Assembly: GCA_021234155.1 (NCBI GenBank)
Contig: JAJEKV010000660.1
Coordinates: forward strand, 58,801-122,800
From: Isoetes taiwanensis
Taxonomy: Eukaryota > Streptophyta > Lycopodiopsida > Isoetales > Isoetaceae
Direction: 5' to 3'
DNA: 64,000 nucleotides
Shown here: piece after piece, positions 32,679-43,270 of the stretch
How the letters are laid out: every line of letters starts with the position of its first letter
Numbering within the stretch: position 1 is the first letter of the stretch
The notes under the pieces: generated by a model
Seen by the model: only the letters and a program-made list of their open reading frames with translations
The model's database searches: none
What the model was told of the DNA's origin: nothing
Program-made: the position numbers and the translations under genes

Positions 32679-32800
32679 TTTTTGGCTCTATTTTTTATTT
32701 TCTAAACAGTTTTTTAGTGTTAGAACATGTTTTCCTGGCTTAAATTCAACGTAATCAGATTACTCTAATCATGCATCTTTTTAGGTAAAAAATAGTCGAA

Positions 32801-32875
32801 CACACACACAATGCGCGAGAGGCCTCTTCAAAAATTTTGAAAAGGGCGTGGGCGCACTCTGTGAGGGGTTACTCC
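32801..32875 (-). promoter_or_regulatory. Hairpin repeat, copy 4
   Basis: 197 bp from copy 3. The outer arms are CACACACAATGCGC and GCGCACTCTGTGAG. The inner TTCAAAAATTTTGAA is a perfect palindrome. Confidence 0.85.
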
Positions 32876-33072
32876 CTAATGACCAGAATTTTCAGGGTTT
32901 CTAATTTCTCTTTTTTAATTAACATTATCTTAATTTATTGTTTTAAGGATTGGAAAAAAGATTCCCAATTTTTTGAGTTTCATGCTTGGGTTGTTATCCC
33001 TAAGAATGAAGGTCTACTGTTAGTCCGATTAGCGAGGTTGGTCAGTGCCCGATCTTGGTCTACCAAGATCAT

Positions 33073-33085
33073 GGCTCTGATACCA
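33073..33085 (-). promoter_or_regulatory. Primer binding site, initiator Met tRNA
   Basis: On the minus strand TGGTATCAGAGCC, the standard plant initiator-Met tRNA primer site, one base after the LTR end. Just downstream an ATG opens a 31-codon frame (ILVDQDRALTNLANRTNS), the likely original gag start. Confidence 0.95.
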
Positions 33086-33086
33086 C

Positions 33087-33541
33087 TGTGACGTCCCCTA
33101 CTTCATCTATGATGTTCCCATCGTATCGGAAGGTGGAGTTCATCCTCCTAGCAGGCAAGCTGACAGAAACCGTCCACCTGGCACCAATCCCTTGGCAAGG
33201 AATCGATGAGGAATAATAGACGGGTCATTTGTCCCGTCTTCCCTCGGGACCGTCCTAGCTGCGGAAGCGTAAATAAACGTAAGCACATGACATCAAATAT
33301 AAATAGAGCCACCTCGAAGGGTGGCTCACCATAGCATACATGTGTGAACACATCAACAACATCATCAACAATAGGAGATCCTACACAAGGCTCAGACTCC
33401 AGGGGTATGGACTGACGGTTTGGGTCTCCAGAAGTCATTGCTGGCATAGGAACATGGCGGTCGGAAAGTCCTCTCCATCCACCCCTCTTGTGCATACTTT
33501 GTAGAATAGGTTGAAGAGTCTTGGGACTGGACCGTAATACA
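33087..33541 (-). mobile_element. 5' LTR (455 bp)
   Basis: On the minus strand it begins TGTATTACGG and ends GGGGACGTCACA, so TG...CA ends, directly abutting the primer site. The outer end interrupts the codons after GGGATTTCTGGAA in exon 8 of a dehydrogenase pseudogene; the intact copy at 34520 continues there. The partner LTR and target duplication are not in the window. Confidence 0.85.
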
Positions 33542-34028
33542 TTCCAGAAATCCCTTGTAAGTTTGGGTGAATTGCCACATAACAAGTTGTTGCAGCACCC
33601 TGTTGAATTATCGAAACAGTCTTTTAACTCTTATTCTCGAGTATATTCTACAAATGATTCTTTCCATACTTACTTGTGGAATATTCTTGAGGAATATTGA
33701 CATTAGTGAATAAACACCTGCAACAATACGTGACTATCATGGCATTCATTTTAACAAATATGATAATGTCATATAGATAAAAAAAAACTTAAGAAGGCTC
33801 CTGGGATGTAATTAGAAACAATATTTGTATGTATGTCACCTAGATGCAAAGCATTTATTATGATATGATATTGGCACCTTGTTCCTACAACAAATGAATT
33901 TTAATTAGACGTAAAAATTGAAGCAATAATTTAATGTCTATCAAAGTAGTATCTTAAGGCGCCTTGAAAGTGCTTTAGAATGCAATATGATGGCCAACCA
34001 TAGATTGTCCATACATATAGAGAACACC
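33542..34028 (-). pseudogene. Truncated dehydrogenase copy (exons 5-8 only)
   Basis: Close copy of exons 5 to 8 of the gene at 34520-36569, including introns. Exon 8 (33542-33600) is cut by the LTR. Exon 7 (33674-33717) is intact. Exon 6 has a 5-base insertion and its donor GT is lost. Exon 5 has an extra base that destroys the YxxxK lysine frame. Similarity stops at 34028, where sequence homologous to the region upstream of exon 1 begins, so exons 1-4 were deleted. Confidence 0.9.
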
Positions 34029-34034
34029 TAAAGC

Positions 34035-34510
34035 GACATTTTATTATTTCTTTTTGTCCTCTATGTCAGAGGCAAAATGGGTGAATTGTAAACATGGTAT
34101 AGAATTTGTTCCTTCTCTTGTGCTGTTGCCAAACAATTATTATTAGAAGGGGGTAACGGCGAATTGGATGAGAAAGAAGAATCTATGACGAAATTTACAG
34201 AAACCTTAATGCAGTAATTTTGTCGCAAACATTATAATCCAATAAGAAATCCGAGAGCATCTCAGCGAAGTCAATGCCTTCTTTGACAACTTTAGATGAT
34301 GGTGATGATATTTTAATGTCGGGAAGCCGTAGCTTATAGGACAATTTACAACACACCCAGATGGGTCCTGCGGCCACCAATATACATGGCTGATGTGGGT
34401 CTTTCTCCCACCAACTTTACAACGATGCATGGTCATTTTCACGAGGCATTGAACCATGACCTTGGGTATAAGGATCTTAGTACTTGAAACTTGGATGGGG
34501 TATACATTTG
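34035..34510. repeat. Duplicated upstream block, copy 1
   Basis: Matches 36848-37311 almost base for base (TAGAAGGGGGTAACG, then AAAGAAGAATC, then GACCTTGGGTATAAGGATCT). It marks the far end of the tandem duplication that holds the dehydrogenase gene. Confidence 0.9.
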
Positions 34511-34519
34511 TCATCAAGA

Positions 34520-36569
34520 TTAGATTTTCTTAATAGCAACTAGATGTTTGCTGAGTTTCCAAATTTTTTCCGCAAGATCTGGATCATTTGCATACTTGCT
34601 CGGTGTAGTGTCATTACAATTAACAAAATACCTTCCAGAAATCCCTTGTAAGTTTGGGTGAATTGCCACATAACAAGTTGTTGCAGCACCCTGTTAAATT
34701 ATCGAAACAGTCTTTTAACTCTTATTCTCGAGTATATCCTACAGATGATTCTTTCCATACTTACTTGTGGAATATTCTTGAGGAATATTGACATTAGTGA
34801 ATAAACATCTGCAACAATACGTGACGGTCATGACATTCATTTTAACAGATATGATAATGATATAGATAAAAAAAACTTACAGGAGGCTCCTGGGATGTAA
34901 TTAGAAACAATATTTGTATGTATATCACCTGGATGCAAAGCATTTATTGTGATATTGGCACCTTGTTCCTACAACAAATGAATTTCAATTAGATGTAAAA
35001 TTGAAGCAATAATTTAATGTCTATCAAAGTAGTACCTTAAGGCGCCTTGCAAGTGCTTTAGAATGCAATATGATGGCCAACTTAGATTGTCCATACACAT
35101 AGAGAACACCATAAATGCTGCAGAAAGATAAATATCTTCATCAAGGGGGTTTTACACAATTGAACCTTAAAAAAATATGTAACTGGTCAAGACATAAAGT
35201 TTGAGACTATAAGTTATAAAGTTAGCAGAATCAAGAAAAGTTAGGGGGTAAATCCACGGTAGGGGTAGAGAAATTTAAGAAAATATAACATCATTATAGG
35301 GAAAGGGGTGTTCCTTGGTAGGCATCCTTATAATAAAAGGGGGTTTGTCCAACTTCAGGAATGCAGATGATGTTCCACTACTATAAAGGTGAATCCCATG
35401 GGATCTTCATAAAGTATCCAAACCCATATACGAAATCTGAGGAAATGACATAAAATGACAACTTGCTCTCAATATAGCAAGTTTCTACACCATAATAAGT
35501 AGCACACATCTACGTTTGCTATTGTTAATATGCGTTTCTTCTTTTTTTGTAAAAAAATTTGTTGCTGCTTTACCTAGAATGAGCTTTTACATATTGAAAA
35601 TATAAACTTAATAAACATTATTCAAGTTTGGCAATTACTCACATAAACATCTTGACATTAATGTATAATTATATCTTTAAAGTAACGTTTTCGTACGATT
35701 TTACAACTATTTATGTGGTACACTAGATAGAATACTCCATGCAAGACATACCTTCTAATACCAATAGTCGAATATTTCCAGTTGTTCTTGTTTAAATATT
35801 CAAAGTCTATTCCTTTTACTATCTTATGCAGTTTTGACGACACATTGACAATTCTTCCTTCTATGCCACTCTCCTTTGCAGTTTTGATCATAGTATCGAG
35901 AAGCAAATCCGTAAGAAGAAAATGCCCTTGAGAGACAAATTTAAAATACAAGTGTTATAACATATATTTGTTTTTTTAATGTACAAAAATAAATTAGCGT
36001 GTTTAATGAATCTCACCAAGATAGTTCGTTGCAAATGTCAGTTCAATACCATCTTCAGATTGCTTATAACCACTATGAGCAATACCAGCATTATTTCTGC
36101 AAAAATAATTAATCAGAATAGCTATGATTAAAGTCAGAGAAACTTCAAGAAGAAACTACACCCACATCAAGATATTAAGTGGTAGATTCAAAGAAATGAA
36201 ATCTTTGGCAAATTGGTGAACTGAAGATAGAGAGCTAAGGTCCAGCTTAAGAACAATAACCCGACCGCTGGGAACCTGCTCCAGAATAGAGTTCTTGGCA
36301 GCCTCTGCAGATTTGAGATTTCTACATGCGAGGATAACTTGGGCACCTCTTTTTGCCATAACTCTGGCAGTCTCAAATCCAATACCAGCATTGGCTCCTA
36401 ATCAAATATGACAAAGAGAATTGATTTGAATTTTTTTTTTTTTTTTTTTGGAGAATTTGAGCAAGGAAAAAGAAGAGGTACCAGTTATTGCGATTGTATA
36501 AGAATGGAGGTCCATGTCTCCAACTACCTCTTCAGCGGTGGAACTAGACGAGAAGCTTGAAGGTGCCAT
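34520..36569 (-). CDS. Short-chain dehydrogenase/reductase, second copy (8 exons)
   Basis: Exons on the minus strand: 36569-36482, 36397-36166, 36096-36017, 35926-35752, 35117-35036, 34968-34881, 34808-34765 and 34690-34520. The first seven have the same lengths as in the gene at 7071. They join to 319 residues. Motifs: TGANAGIG, NNAG, NVSS (catalytic serine), YGQSK (YxxxK). A longer ATG-initiated frame from 36608 would add 13 residues; 36569 is chosen to match the first copy. All splice sites are GT-AG and no stop intervenes, so it may be functional. It faces the opposite way to the first copy, 25 kb distant. Confidence 0.92.
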
Positions 36570-36847
36570 AGCCAAAAGCTCTGCAATGGGTAGAAAATGT
36601 ACCGGCATAGAAGTGTTTCAATATGGCTCGTTTATAAACGCCAAACGGCCAAGTGCATGACTCTTTTATGAACGCCAAGTGCATGACTTTTTTTATGAAT
36701 ACCAATAATTTGGTTGTTGGAGTAGTTAGATTTGGTTGTTTTATTGGATATGATTGGATATGATTGTTACAGCCAAGCCAAAAAGCAATAACTAGAGACA
36801 CGTTTAGCATAAAGAAATGGTTATGCATGCCCATTTGGATGTCCCAA

Positions 36848-37411
<564 letters not shown>

Positions 37412-37422
37412 GGCGATGCAGG

Positions 37423-37635
37423 CGTTTGGTCTAGTGGTAACACACTAGTTCCTTAGCAATGTGGTCTCGGAGTTGAGAGACCGAATCGCACTTTTTTCGA
37501 TGCTATTGGGGTCAAATCCTAACAGGCGCAATGTAAGGTGGTTGGGGCGGGGGCCCAATAGAGCAATGTAGTGTGGTGTGTGGTCACATGTCGGTTGGAT
37601 CTTTGCCTAGTGGCGTGACGTTAAAATACTATCTA

Positions 37636-37640
<5 letters not shown>
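37423..37640 (+). mobile_element. tRNA-derived SINE
   Basis: The 5' part has an RNA polymerase III A box (TGGTCTAGTGGTAACAC) and a weak B box (GAGACCGAATCGCA) about 40 bp on. The 3' end reads GGCGTGACGTTAAAATA followed by (CTAT)n. The same head occurs on the minus strand near 56440-56520 and the same tail at 39465-39530, which defines a family in this window. Confidence 0.8.
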
Positions 37641-37687
<47 letters not shown>

Positions 37688-37704
37688 ACGCACACACACA
37701 CACA
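37628..37704. repeat. Compound (CTAT)n-(CT)n-(CG)n-(CA)n microsatellite
   Basis: Grows from the SINE tail: CTAT units, about 20 CT units, then CGCGCGCACG and CA units. Confidence 0.95.
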
Positions 37705-37779
37705 AAAGAAATTTAATACGTCCTTCGTCATATTGTTCCAATTTTAGCATGTTCCTATAGTGCAAGTTCCTGGCGTGCC

Positions 37780-38590
37780 CTAGATTTCAAAAGAATCTAT
37801 TGAGATTGCTCTAAATTCATAGATTCTTTAAGATTCTACCAAGGTTCTCTTAGAGGTTTCGTGAAGATTCCTCTAAATTTTATAAGATTCCATTAGATTC
37901 CCTTAGATTTTATAAGGTTCCTTGCATTTTATGAAGATTCCCTCTAGACTCCATTAGATTTCCCTAGATTCTCCAAGATTCTATGAGGATCCCCTTAGAT
38001 TCCCTTAGATCCCTTTAGATTTTGATGAGATTGCCCTAGGTTCCTTTACATTAGATGAGATCTAAATAGATTCTATGAAGCTTCCCCTAGATACTCTAAG
38101 ACTTCATCAATTGTTTTTTAGATTCCCTTAGATTTTATGATAATTCACTTAGATTCCCCTAGAATTTAAGAGATTCCCTTAGACTTGTAAATATTTTCCT
38201 AGATTCTCTTATATTTTATGAGATTTTCTTAGATTCCCCTAGATTCTCCTGGATTCCTTTATATTCTAGAACCTTCTAGAACATTCTAGGACTTTCTTGA
38301 ACATTCTGAAACTTTCAGAACATCCTAGAACTTTCTGGAAGTATTTTCTTAGATTTCCTTACATTCCCGTAGATTCACCTATATTCTAGAACTTTCTAGA
38401 ACATTCTAGAACTTACTAGAACAATTCGGAACTTTCTGGAAGGATTCTCTTAGATTCCCCCTAGATTCTCTTATATTATGAAAGTTTCTAGAATATTCTG
38501 GAACTTTCTAAAACATTCTAGACTATCTAGAAGATTCTAGAGCTTTCTAGAACCTTCCAAAACATTTTAGAACTTTCTTAAACTATTTAG
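37780..38590. repeat. Degenerate TTC/GAA pentamer satellite
   Basis: The left part (37780-38265) repeats TTAGATTCCC/TTTTATGAGA variants. The right part (38265-38590) is built of TTCTAGAACxTTCTAGAAC units with a 10-bp repeat, so inverted nTTCn/nGAAn pentamers follow each other for long stretches. That is the sequence form of heat-shock elements. No gene adjoins it. Confidence 0.8.
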
Positions 38591-38670
38591 AATGTTATGC
38601 TTTACTTTATTTTAATTAAATCATTACTATTGAATATATTTTTTAAAATATAAATTATTTAATGAATTAA

Positions 38671-38735
38671 TGCTTAGTCTAGTGGTTAGAATGGGGGCCT
38701 GGGGGTCGAAGATTAGGGTTCAAATCCCCAAATTT
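38671..38735 (+). mobile_element. tRNA-like head of a second SINE type
   Basis: TTAGTCTAGTGGTTAGAA (A box) at 38674 and GGTTCAAATCC (B box) at 38717-38727, spaced as in a tRNA. No acceptor stem closes it, so it is a tRNA-derived SINE rather than a tRNA gene. Confidence 0.65.
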
Positions 38736-38739
38736 TTAG

Positions 38740-39050
38740 AAGACTCTCCTTGAGAGCCGAGCATTCCACGTGAGCCGTAGGATCTTGGATCCAGGGTCTA
38801 GATCTCACCACATGGCAATAATTAAAGCAACATGAGCCGTAGGATCTATTACATATAATTCCCAAAGCCATGTGCACCGTACGATATGTCCCAAGCCACA
38901 TGAGCCGTAGGATTTCGGACCGACGATCAGGATCAAGAACAACTTGGACCGTAGGATCTATTATATATAATTCTCAAAGCCATGTGCACTGTAAGGTATG
39001 TGCCAAAGCAACGTGAGCCGTAGGATCTCGAACTGACGATCAGAATCAAA
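38740..39050. repeat. Tandem repeat built on GAGCCGTAGGATC
   Basis: A roughly 120-bp unit (GAGCCGTAGGATCTATTA, ATATAATTC, CAAAGCCATGTGCAC, GACGATCAG) occurs about 2.5 times. It adjoins the SINE head and may be its body. 39050-39330 continues with repeated AATTACCAAAATGCC phrases. Confidence 0.8.
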
Positions 39051-39464
39051 TCAAAATTACTAAAATGCCCTTACGAGTTTCAAAATTACCAAAATGCCCC
39101 TGGCTCAAATAAATACACTGTATAACATAAACGTACAAACAAATTACCAATTTGCCCCCACACCAAACTTAATTACCAAAGTGCCATTACATACCAATTT
39201 TGATCAATCTACACCAAACTAATCACCAAAATGTCCAACACACCAAACTTAATTACCAAAATACCCCCTGCATACTAAACTTAATTACCAAAATAGCCTT
39301 ATATACTTATCCTACTCAATCTATACGAAATGCCTCAACAATAGAAGTTTAAATTCAACAAAGAGATTACAGAAGGTGCATGACTGGTCCTTCCACATCA
39401 TATTAATTTGTCAAGATTTGGCAATATGGCGTGACAGTGATGGGATGAGTGTTTGAGCACTTGT

Positions 39465-39530
39465 GAATAGATAGATAAATAGATAGATAGATAGTATTTT
39501 TACGTCATGCTACATGGGCAGCATCACATC
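39465..39530 (-). mobile_element. SINE 3' end fragment
   Basis: The minus strand reads CATGACGTAAAAATA followed by (CTAT)n, matching the tail of the SINE at 37423-37640. Confidence 0.65.
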
Positions 39531-39639
39531 TATGTATAAGTAGCATCTATAAGAAGTGGAGAAAATAATGGCTATAAACCTTTAGTGTTCGTGAACGTTA
39601 AAATTTAATTTAAGTCAATTCAACAAATCCCCTTCTCCA

Positions 39640-41360
39640 GTTGAGTGATTAAAAAAGTGGGGGTTACCACCGATTGCTCGCCTTAATTTCAGATTTGACT
39701 CTTTTGCGCATTGGGATTACTGGTAGACAAAACAGGGTTTATATGAATTCTAGCCTAGTATGTAGAAAATCTGGTGTACAGGGGCAAATTTTCTGGTTAT
39801 ATCTCAAGTGTTTTTCCAACCCCGCTTCCCATGCCTCCGAATGGTGTAGTTTTAATGGTCCTTGTGCAGTAGTGTCGGTGTGGTATACCCATTTAGGTTA
39901 AAAGAGCTAAATATCGGTGGCGCCTCGTCTGGTGTGTCGGTGCCGCCTGCCGAAGATGGCTGTGGTGCAGTGTGCATGAGTGTGAAGATGAAAATAAGTG
40001 TCTGGCAGCATGTAGAAATAATGAAATTGCAGGGGTAGAGTTTTTTTTGGTGCGGGCAGAGGAATTTGCAAGGTCAAAAAAAGGACGCTAAGGAAAACCA
40101 GTTTGATGGGCATAAAATATTTGCAGAAAGTGGAGAACAGTTCGGATAATGCACAAGTCATGTGTTTTGTTTCTGATGAAGGAGTTTCTGATAAGGAAGG
40201 CTTTTGTAGGCACGTTGGAATTTCAGAATTGATTGCGGAAGGTGTTGGCAACTAGGTATTTTTATCTGATCCATTCAGTTATATCAAGGATAGTACTAGA
40301 ACAGGAGCTTAAAACGAAAATGTTTTCTTGGGAACGAGGAGATACCGTGCATAGGGTTTCTACACCGAGCCCATAATTCCAATTGTTAAAGGTAACAGAA
40401 TTTGCGTGTACGTAATTTTTATATGAATAGAAATATATGTTTCTTGCTTATTCCCTCTTATAGTGAAGAAATATTAGAGAAACTAGTGTTCATGACAGTA
40501 CATTATTCTGCAGGAGAGTTTATTTTGTATCAGCATTGCTACCTATGGTTTACGCCAGATAAGATCTCCTCTATCAGGCTTCCATGTTGGTTTGAGACAG
40601 AGCAGTTACCCCGACATGCTTGATGTAGAATTTCCTGTAGTTATAGCTAATTTATTGGGAAGATATATCACTCATTTTATATTTGTAGCAATTGCAGCAG
40701 GTGAAGGAATTCTTATATTCACTGTGACATGTTCTGTTCTCTTTTCAAGTTGAAATTATCAAACGGAATTGAAAGGTTTGGAAGACTTTTCTGTGAGGAA
40801 CCAGTGATAATAAGTTGGTTTTGATACAAGAAGATAATATATGGCTACGGAATCTAACTCCTGTGCACTAAGCAAAGAAAACGATTTGGTAGTTAAAGGA
40901 TGAGAAACAGTATCCAAAGACATTTGCTACCTCCAACAGTGAAGGGGATTTGTAGTGGTGGAAAAAGGCAAGGGTTCAAATGTACAAAAAGAAGTGAGCA
41001 AAGACTTTGCTAACTCTGCGGTGGAAAATAGAATTGAGATAGAAAATGGAGATGCAATGTTCATCGATGCTTCAATTAATAGTGACACTGCGCTCATTGG
41101 GGATATTCTAATTCTTTGTCATAAGAAATAGATGGGCAGATCTTGACATGGAGAATGATTTGTTCAATGAAAATAATGGAAGGAATGAAGCTTCTATGCA
41201 GAATGGGTGAAAAGATGAAATTAGAAGTATTGTTATTCCTGCAATAGCAGAGGATAGTTTGTAGGATGGCCTCCTTAACTTACCTCAGTCTGCTGCTAAA
41301 AAGAAGGTTGTGTTGGAAGAAGCTGCTATGGTAGAAAAGAAGCCGCAACGCTAAAAATGA
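39640..41360 (+). pseudogene. Coding-like relic, unrecognised
   Basis: The plus strand holds dispersed open pieces, e.g. NIGGASSGVSVPPAEDGCG near 39910 and, at 40975-41360, VSKDFANSAVENRIEIENGD, then WADLDMENDLFNENNGRNEA, then LPQSAAKKKVVLEEAAMVEK. Several stops are in frame. The composition resembles the ORF1 or linker region of a retroelement. I cannot name it. Confidence 0.3.
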
Positions 41361-41953
41361 ATATGTGGTTTGTATAGATACACCAGTTATCATTTTTGGT
41401 ATTCTTTATGTAAAAGAATATCTCCGTCCACTATAACAACAGTCCTAAAAGGAAAGAACCTTCTTCAATATTTTTTTTTTTTTTTCTTTTTGTTTATTTT
41501 TCTGGCTAATTACCATAGGTGTTTCTAGATTACATGTCCGGAATGGGGCCCTCGACAAACATTCATGAACATGGAGTACTGTCGGTAAGTCATTGTGTCT
41601 GGGGATGATTGGCAGGGCATAAGTCGGTATCTCTGTCTATGGGGATTAGTTACTTGGGAAGTTATAGTTAGACCTAGGGGCTAACATAGGATATTATACT
41701 GGATTTCCTTAGGTAAGGAAAGGGGAATATATAGTACTACTAGTTTGCTGGCCATCTATCAAGTAGGGCGTGGCAATCTATCAAGTAGGACATGTTTTGG
41801 CAGCAAAATTATTGGCCTAGAACTGCATTTTTTGCATGAATTGACATGCAGGAACTGAAGATTATAGGCCTTTGCTGCCAATTTGCATGCAGGAGCATCT
41901 CAAGTTCATCTAAATAGGGTTCTAGAGGGGATTAGAGACATCAAATCTCAAGC

Positions 41954-42366
41954 TTTTGGGCGCAGCTATCTGCAATTATTGTAAAAAAAATGTGCTTGAT
42001 CCTTTTGTCTAAGGCCCAATCTGACATTTTGGTTTTTGACCTTGCTTGAGTGCTTGGCTGGCTGGAGGTTTTGGGCGCAGCTATCTGCAATTATTGTAAA
42101 AAAAATGTGCTTGATCCTTTTGTCTAAGGCCCAATCTGACATTTTGGTTTTTGACCTTGCTTGAGTGCTTGGCTGGCTGGCTTGAGATGCATGCAGGAGG
42201 GGTTCATTTAAATAGGGTTCTAGAGGGGATTAGAGACATCAAATCTCAAGCTTTTGGGCGCAGCTATCTGCAATTATTGTAAAAAAAATGTGCTTGATCC
42301 TTTTGTCTAAGGCCCAATCTGACATTTTGGTTTTTGACCTTGCTTGAGTGCTTGGCTGGCTGGAGG
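41954..42366. repeat. Three copies of a 113-bp repeat
   Basis: Copies start at 41954, 42069 and 42252 (TTTTGGGCGCAGCTATCTGC to GGCTGGCTGG). Copies 1 and 2 adjoin; copy 3 is preceded by a repeat of the 35 bp before copy 1 (TCTAGAGGGGATTAGAGACA). Copies are almost identical, so a recent expansion. 42531-42923 after it holds a 130-codon plus frame with no recognised domain. Confidence 0.95.
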
Positions 42367-43270
42367 TAAAGCTGCGTCTGCAACAATTGATTCTGGAGCT
42401 CAAGGATGGCTGATCCAGGACACAATCAAGGTAATGTGCCAGTAGGGGATAACCAGCTAACTTGCCATTGAAATTGTGATTATTTTAAATGCTGTAGTAT
42501 GCCATGTGCAAACTCCTTATTGAAACATAAATGAGGGGTCAGAGATACACCCCAACGATGAGGGTTTATTACTCGCCATTTAAGACATCCATGTGGATGA
42601 TGAATTGCCTTTTTGAACTAGGGGCACTTGGGGATCTTGAGGGTGGGTGGCTAACACTTCGAGTGGGAACTCAGCATAGAATTTTTCATGAAAGAAATAA
42701 TTCTTATGTGAATCATGGTGTTGGATTTGTGGATCTGCAATTGCTTAAATTTTTTTTGCACTTGAATCATACTCGGAAAGGAGTTCAATTTAAGGATTCT
42801 TTGAAAAAGTGCAAAGAACAGTTGAACAAATGTGCCTTTGGGAGTAATGTGCTAGAAATTCTTTATTGGAGCAGGCGCTCTTGGAAGGAACAAGTTCATT
42901 GGAAAAGTTCAAAAAACATTTGAACAAATGGTCCTTAAAAGTATAATGTTTGTGCGATCAAGAACTGCGATCAAGAACTGTAGTTTGATAACATAAGATT
43001 TATGAAGGTGTTTTGGGGTATTCGTATAGGAATACATAAAAAAGTGATGCTTGGCATCTAGGTTATTAAAAAAAAGTAATATATTTTCGTTTCGAAGGTG
43101 CAGCGGCAGATAAAGGAGTGTGTGTGATCCGGGCATATGGCGTCGGTATGCCTTTGGATTAGGTGTTCGTGGAGATTGATAATTTCCGCCATGCCTAATC
43201 TTGCCATGCCTAGTCTTGCAATGAATTGGGAGGCAATCGATGTTAGAGACGTTAGGACTGTCAGGCTAAC

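Larger units (their letters stand above)
25970..33541 (-). mobile_element. Truncated Ty3-type LTR retrotransposon with nested insertions
   Basis: Order on the minus strand: 5' LTR (33541-33087), primer site (33085-33073), short leader open frame, an insert-like block with two gene relics (about 32990-29540), gag-like remains (29522-28900), LINE fragment (28892-28318), zinc-knuckle remnant (about 28250), protease, reverse transcriptase and RNase H to about 26240. Integrase and the 3' LTR are missing; recognisable sequence fades near 25970. The 5' LTR lies in exon 8 of a dehydrogenase pseudogene. Confidence 0.85.

Noticed and set aside
38671-38735. Functional tRNA gene
   Set aside because: A and B boxes are present but no acceptor or anticodon stem can be formed.
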